29,140 nt of DNA, from positions 3,400 to 32,539 of the forward strand of contig JABMDG010000064.1 of NCBI GenBank assembly GCA_015904045.1, written 5' to 3'. The notes beneath the pieces were generated by a model, which was given only the letters and a program-made list of their open reading frames with translations, was not told the origin of the DNA and did not search any database. Origin of the DNA: Nitrospira sp. GTDB lineage: Bacteria > Nitrospirota > Nitrospiria > Nitrospirales > Nitrospiraceae. Below, piece by piece: positions 25,127 through 29,140 of this stretch (positions are counted from its first letter, which is position 1; each line of letters starts with the position of its first letter). The position numbers and the translations under genes were made by a program.

Positions 25127-26307
25127 GGCTGTGGCTTGCGGTTATCGTCTGGTGTCTCCCGGTGTGGAGCGGGTGGGAGTCTGCCGTCGTCGCGGCCAAT
25201 GATCCCATCGCCGAAAAGATCGAGCGAGAACGTAAAACGCTCGAGCAATTGAAAGGAAAGATCGAAGAAAAGCGAAAGCGGGCGGAGGAAGTCGAGAAGA
25301 AACGAGAATCGGTGCTGCAAGGCATCCAATCGTTGGACGAACGGCTGGTCCGCCATCGCCATGATCACCAGGAGATCACGAAGAAACTGCGCAAGAAGGA
25401 CCGGGAGATCGATGACATCACGGAGCACATCGGGGTGATACGCGCCGGCATTGAAGAGCGGCGCGATGCCATCCTGGCGCGTTTTCGCGTGCAATATATG
25501 GAAGGACGGTTTGGGTATGTGAAAGCGTTGTTGGCATCGGGCTCCTATGCGGACTTTCAGCGTCGCCAGCAGTACGTTTCTACGCTGTCCCAAAAGGAGT
25601 ATGACTTGCTGAGCAGGTTTCGGGAGGATATGACCCGCATGGAGCATGCCGAACGCCAACGGGCTGAGGCGCGGGCCGGCATGGTCGCGTTCAAGGAGAG
25701 TATCGAAAAGAAGCTCACCGACATCCGTGCCATCCAAAAAGAGAAAAAAGTCTACTTGGCGAAGATCACGCAAGAAAAAGACGCATACAATCGAACGGTC
25801 GAGGAACTCGAACGTTCGGCGGCCCGAGTAGACAGTTTGCTGCAGGAGTTGGAAACTCGCCGCCGAGCGTTGGCGAGCAAGCCTCAGGCGGTGCCGGCTC
25901 CCTCACGCGGGGTCAGAGGTGCTCTGCCCTGGCCGGCCGACGGGCAGGTTGTGTCGTTCTTTGGCCGGCAGAAACATCCGACCTTCAATACCTATGTGCA
26001 GCGCAAAGGCATCGAAATCAGGACGAAAGAGGGCAGCTTCATCCATGCCGTCATGCCCGGTGCCGTGGTCTATGCGGACTGGTTGAAAGGCTACGGACTC
26101 GTTATAATCTTGGACCACGCCAATGGGTTCTTCTCCTTGTATGCCCACGCCGCCAGGATTCTGGCCAAAGTCGGCCAGCAGGTCGCCGAGGGATACCCGA
26201 TCGGAGAAACCGGAGATACAGGCGTGACCGGAGAAAATACTTTATACTTTGAGTTACGCGAAGGGGCCGAGCCGGTGGACCCGATCCAATGGCTGGCCAA
26301 GCGGTAA
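25123..26307 (+). CDS. envC: Murein hydrolase activator EnvC
   Basis: A 394-residue periplasmic protein. Signal peptide about 1-25; a long coiled coil (about 28-265, EKIERERKTLEQLKGKIEEK at the start) expected to bind the FtsX loop; a C-terminal LytM/M23 domain about 285-390. In the LytM domain the usual HxGxD reads RKGIE (R294-E298) and the last HxH reads TLY, so the zinc ligands are lost, as in E. coli EnvC, which activates amidases rather than cutting murein itself. YAH is retained. GTG 25123 overlaps the ftsX stop by 4 nt. The amidase partner is not in the window. Confidence 0.92.
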   Translation: MRLWLAVIVWCLPVWSGWESAVVAANDPIAEKIERERKTLEQLKGKIEEKRKRAEEVEKKRESVLQGIQSLDERLVRHRHDHQEITKKLRKKDREIDDITEHIGVIRAGIEERRDAILARFRVQYMEGRFGYVKALLASGSYADFQRRQQYVSTLSQKEYDLLSRFREDMTRMEHAERQRAEARAGMVAFKESIEKKLTDIRAIQKEKKVYLAKITQEKDAYNRTVEELERSAARVDSLLQELETRRRALASKPQAVPAPSRGVRGALPWPADGQVVSFFGRQKHPTFNTYVQRKGIEIRTKEGSFIHAVMPGAVVYADWLKGYGLVIILDHANGFFSLYAHAARILAKVGQQVAEGYPIGETGDTGVTGENTLYFELREGAEPVDPIQWLAKR

Positions 26308-26361
26308 TCTAACCGCGCCATATGCCACCGGAAGGTTAAACGCAAAGAAGGGATATCGACG

Positions 26362-27723
26362 ATGAAGGATCAGCAGGCGCGGCGAAAGTCTTGGGTGGTC
26401 GGACCGATGATTGCGATCGCGCTCCTCGGCGGGGTCGTGATCGGCAAGGGTTGGGAGCGGACGGGCCACGCCAGTGAAACCTATGAGGAGCTCAAGACCT
26501 TTTCCGAGGTGCTCAATCAAGTGCAAAGACATTACGTGGACGAGACGAAAGCGAAGGACCTTATCCAAGGGGCGATTCGCGGAATGTTGGCCACGCTGGA
26601 TCCGCATTCTGCGTATATGACTCCCGAAATGTATAAGGAGATGCAGGTCGAGACGAAGGGGGAATTCGGCGGCGTGGGGATACAGATCGGCGTGAAAGAC
26701 AACCGGTTGGCCGTCATTGCCCCGATCGAAGGGACGCCGGCGCACCGGGCCGGCATCAAGGCCGGCGACTTTATCGTGAAAGTGAACGATGAAACGACGA
26801 AAGACCTCACCCTGATGGATGCCGTCCAGAAGATGCGCGGGCCGAAAGGCAGCAAGGTGAATTTGACGATTCAACGGGACGGCACGCCGGAACCGCTGGT
26901 CTTCACCTTGGTGCGCGACACCATCAAGATCGAGAGCGTGAAATCCAAGATGATCGACAACCTCGGCTATGTCCGGCTCACGCAATTCCAAGAGGCGACG
27001 GGAAGAGATTTGGCCAAGGCAATCAAGCAGTTCAGAGAACAAAAAGCCCAAGGCGCGATTCTGGATTTGCGGAACAACCCTGGCGGCCTTCTGACGGCGG
27101 CTGTCGATGTCTCCGAACAGTTTCTTCCGAGCGGGAAGCTCGTGGTCTATACCAAGAGCCGGGATGGCAAGAAGGACGAATGGTTCGCCAAATCCAAGGA
27201 TCAGCTGGAAGATTTACCGGTCATTGTGCTTGTCAACGAAGGTTCGGCGAGTTCGTCCGAGATCGTCGCGGGCGCGCTGCAGGATTGGGGGCGGGCGGTA
27301 GTGGTCGGGACCACGTCGTTCGGCAAGGGATCAGTCCAGACGATTTTGGCGCTTGGAGACGGATCGGGTCTTCGCCTGACGACCGCAAAGTATTACACCC
27401 CGAAGGGGCGGACCATCCAGTCGACTGGTATTACCCCTGATATCGTGGTGAAGCTCCCTGCGCCGCCCGCTGCGAAGACCGGTGAGGGCAAACCGGGTGA
27501 GAAAGAAGCGGAATCAAAATCTGCCAAGCCCTCCACTGGGAAAGACGTACCCCCATCCGGTGTCAAGCCTCCGGACGAGGCGGGTTCTAAGAATGGGACG
27601 CCTCCGCCGGCTCCGTCCGCCGAGGCACTGGGCGAACCGTCTCTTGAACAGGATGCCCAGTTGCAGAAGGCGGTTGAGTTGCTGAAGAGCTGGAAGATCT
27701 TCAAGGAAATGAAACCGTCGTAA
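26362..27723 (+). CDS. ctpA: S41 family C-terminal processing protease
   Basis: A 453-residue periplasmic Ser/Lys protease. A signal anchor lies at about 13-28 (GPMIAIALLGGVVIGK), then an N-terminal helical part, a PDZ domain (about 95-175, GEFGGVGIQIGVKD, IVKVNDETTKDL), and the S41 core: DLRNNPGGLLTAAVDV, GSASSSEIVAGALQDWGRA with nucleophile S297, and TSFGKGSVQT with general base K322. The last 85 residues are Pro/Lys/Ser-rich and end in a helix (QLQKAVELLKSWKIFK). Following envC, it may trim division or envelope proteins, including murein hydrolases; the target is inference. AAGAAGGGAT precedes ATG 26362. Confidence 0.94.
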   Translation: MKDQQARRKSWVVGPMIAIALLGGVVIGKGWERTGHASETYEELKTFSEVLNQVQRHYVDETKAKDLIQGAIRGMLATLDPHSAYMTPEMYKEMQVETKGEFGGVGIQIGVKDNRLAVIAPIEGTPAHRAGIKAGDFIVKVNDETTKDLTLMDAVQKMRGPKGSKVNLTIQRDGTPEPLVFTLVRDTIKIESVKSKMIDNLGYVRLTQFQEATGRDLAKAIKQFREQKAQGAILDLRNNPGGLLTAAVDVSEQFLPSGKLVVYTKSRDGKKDEWFAKSKDQLEDLPVIVLVNEGSASSSEIVAGALQDWGRAVVVGTTSFGKGSVQTILALGDGSGLRLTTAKYYTPKGRTIQSTGITPDIVVKLPAPPAAKTGEGKPGEKEAESKSAKPSTGKDVPPSGVKPPDEAGSKNGTPPPAPSAEALGEPSLEQDAQLQKAVELLKSWKIFKEMKPS

Positions 27724-27734
27724 CGGTTAGACGG

Positions 27735-28202
27735 TTAGATAGTTTCGTCGAGCTTCTGGATGGCTTCGAGCAGAGCTGTTTCCGAACCTGAGAAGCCCGG
27801 AAGAGTTCTCAGCAGGTGCGATTCGATCAGCTGCTTCAGGTCGGCGACTGTGCGGATGCCCAGCCGGAAGTACAGGTAGGTGACAAGCGAATCGGAAAGC
27901 CCCGGAAGTTTTGACCAGTCCTTCACCTCCGGCGGGAGCGGGGCCTTCAGTTCTTCGTAAGCGCGAATCGTCCCGGTTTCAAGAAACTCCAAGATCTTTT
28001 GGGCAAGGTCCTTTCCAACCCCCTCGATGTCTTCCAGGCCTCCGCGCTGCGCGACGGTCGCCACATCGTCCTCCATGGCCAGCAGCGAATCTGCAGCGCG
28101 CCGATAGGCGCGAACGCGGTAAGGGTTTGCCCGTTGAGTTGCGAGCAGATCGGCCATTGATCGGAAGAGCTCCGCGACCTGCTGATTATGTGTGTGCGTC
28201 AT
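27735..28202 (-). CDS. Stand-alone helix-hairpin-helix protein resembling PolX N-terminal domain
   Basis: About 155 residues resembling only the first part of family X DNA polymerase (PolX): VAELFRSMADLLATQ, ANPYRVRAYRRAADSL, then HhH motifs LEDIEGVGKDLAQKI and WSKLPGLSDSLV, LKQLIESHLLRTLPGF. The nucleotidyltransferase (DxD) and PHP domains that complete PolX are absent, and the stop is clean, so this is a compact protein. It probably binds DNA gaps or 5' phosphates, which is inference from the domain. Start ATG 28202 has AGGA 6 nt upstream; the frame extends to 28286 but that would cross the divergent thiS promoter. Oriented divergently from thiS. Confidence 0.8.
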   Translation of the reverse strand: MTHTHNQQVAELFRSMADLLATQRANPYRVRAYRRAADSLLAMEDDVATVAQRGGLEDIEGVGKDLAQKILEFLETGTIRAYEELKAPLPPEVKDWSKLPGLSDSLVTYLYFRLGIRTVADLKQLIESHLLRTLPGFSGSETALLEAIQKLDETI

Positions 28203-28261
28203 CGTCATTCCTGTGGGGCCATTGTGCGATGTTCCCGGCCGTTTGGGCAAGGGGGCCTTGA

Positions 28262-28291
28262 TTGACAAGGTGAATTCGCGTCTCATAGGAT
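28262..28291 (+). promoter_or_regulatory. Candidate thiS promoter
   Basis: TTGACA (28262-28267), 18 bp, TAGGAT (28286-28291). Transcription would begin near 28298, within a few bases of the ATG at 28300, so the mRNA would be nearly leaderless. No TPP-riboswitch-sized leader fits. Confidence 0.5.
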
Positions 28292-28299
28292 GTCGGTCT

Positions 28300-28518
28300 A
28301 TGCAAGAGCCAATTCGAATTCAGGTGAACGGCGAGGCAAAGGATTGGCGTGGCGGCACGACGGTCGCCGATCTGTTGCGGGAGTTAGACATTAAGATCGA
28401 GCGAGTGGCGGTCGAGTTGAATCTCGAAATTCTGGATCGCGCCATGTTCGGGCAGCGGTCTCTCAAGGACGGGGATCGGGTAGAAATCCTGAGCTTCATC
28501 GGCGGGGGATCATTCTAA
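28300..28518 (+). CDS. thiS: Thiamine biosynthesis sulfur carrier ThiS
   Basis: A 72-residue ubiquitin-fold sulfur carrier for thiazole formation. IRIQVNGEAKDWRGGTTVADLLRELD (start), RVAVELNLEILDR and LKDGDRVEILSFIGGG match ThiS. Normal ThiS ends in Gly-Gly, whose terminal carboxylate is adenylated and thiocarboxylated; here GGG is followed by Ser-Phe before the TAA, so two residues must be removed to expose the diglycine. ATG 28300 was chosen because the ubiquitin fold starts here; AGGA is about 9 nt upstream. thiG follows after 9 nt. Confidence 0.92.
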   Translation: MQEPIRIQVNGEAKDWRGGTTVADLLRELDIKIERVAVELNLEILDRAMFGQRSLKDGDRVEILSFIGGGSF

Positions 28519-28527
28519 GAGGATACT

Positions 28528-29140
28528 ATGGCAGACGATCGGTTGATGATCGCTGGACGTGAGTTCAAGTCCCGGCTCTGGGTCGGAACGGGCAAGTACA
28601 AGGATTTCGTCGAAACGCAAAAGGCTATCGAAGCGTCCGGTGCTGATGTCGTGACGGTGGCGGTGCGCCGTGTGAACATTACCGACCGCTCAAAGGACAA
28701 CCTGCTGGACTACATCGACCCTAAGAAGTACACCATCCTGCCCAACACGGCCGGTTGTTACACGGTGGAGGATGCGGTGCGGTATTCCCGTTTGGCCCGC
28801 GCAGCCGGTGTCTCCGACCTGATCAAACTGGAAGTGCTCGGCGATGAAAAAACCTTGTTCCCCGATACGGCGGGTCTGATCGAGGCGGCGAAGATTCTCA
28901 TTAAAGAAGGATTCATTGTGCTGCCCTACACCAATGATGATCCGATCGTGGCGAAGAAACTGGTGGACATCGGCTGTCCGGCGGTCATGCCGCTGGCCGC
29001 GCCGATCGGGTCCGGCCTGGGCATCCGAAATCCGTATAACCTGAAAATCCTGATGGAGTCCGTCAATGTGCCGGTGATCGTCGATGCCGGCGTCGGGACT
29101 GCGTCCGATGCGGCGCTGGCGATGGAATATGGAGCCGATG
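28528..29140 (+). CDS. thiG: Thiazole synthase ThiG (3' end outside window)
   Basis: The first 204 residues of ThiG, a TIM-barrel enzyme that joins deoxyxylulose phosphate, dehydroglycine and ThiS-thiocarboxylate sulfur to make the thiazole of thiamine. Seen: [53 protein letters not shown], catalytic Schiff-base Lys K100 ([11 protein letters not shown]), [32 protein letters not shown] and [19 protein letters not shown]. No stop occurs before the window end, so about 50-60 residues are missing. AAGAGGA at 28517-28523 supports ATG 28528. Confidence 0.95.
   Translation, partial: MADDRLMIAGREFKSRLWVGTGKYKDFVETQKAIEASGADVVTVAVRRVNITDRSKDNLLDYIDPKKYTILPNTAGCYTVEDAVRYSRLARAAGVSDLIKLEVLGDEKTLFPDTAGLIEAAKILIKEGFIVLPYTNDDPIVAKKLVDIGCPAVMPLAAPIGSGLGIRNPYNLKILMESVNVPVIVDAGVGTASDAALAMEYGAD

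Noticed and set aside
27724..27738. ACGGTTAG direct repeat after ctpA
   Set aside because: Only two copies of 8 bp; no hairpin or other feature supports a function.

Overview
The window reads as a GC-rich bacterial chromosome segment with no plasmid, phage or CRISPR hallmarks. Gene content and order suggest phylum Nitrospirota, most likely a Nitrospira-type organism: a complete ffh-rpsP-rimM-trmD-rplS-rnhB-yraN block, ftsEX-envC-ctpA behind it, a DUF4321 membrane protein, an RRM protein and short palindromic intergenic repeats. The taxonomic call is inference from overall character and was not tested by a search.

Layout. (1) 80-8669: a type IV pilus minor-pilin operon (fimT/gspH-like, pilV, pilW, pilX, a small secreted protein, a 1462-residue PilY1) followed by a lipoprotein. 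These would build and tip the pilus; PilY1 carries a vWA domain and several Ca-binding-type acidic loops. (2) 8805-11487: phoH, ybeY, ftsY. Between phoH and ybeY sits a 215-bp element with 19-bp terminal inverted repeats and a TA on each side. Removing it with one TA restores an overlapping TAATG stop/start junction. (3) 11594-15537: a tandem-receiver response regulator, an exported M1-type metallopeptidase, a truncated TolB-like propeller protein and an orphan small ORF. (4) 15821-18650: an RRM RNA-binding protein with a long leader and a clear terminator, uvrB, and a convergent DUF4321 gene whose own promoter fixes its start. (5) 18901-23516: SRP GTPase Ffh and the ribosome/tRNA-maturation operon. 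(6) 23550-27723: ftsE-ftsX-envC-ctpA, a cell-separation module coupled by 4-bp start/stop overlaps. (7) 27735-29140: a stand-alone PolX N-terminal-like domain on the minus strand, diverging from thiS-thiG; thiG runs off the end.

The window is mostly housekeeping. I did not find a wholly new multi-gene system. The best leads are the TA-flanked element that split phoH/ybeY, an Ffh with altered G3 and G4 GTPase motifs (DTGGR, TKVE), a ThiS with two residues after its glycines, and the decayed TolB-like gene with its orphan neighbour.
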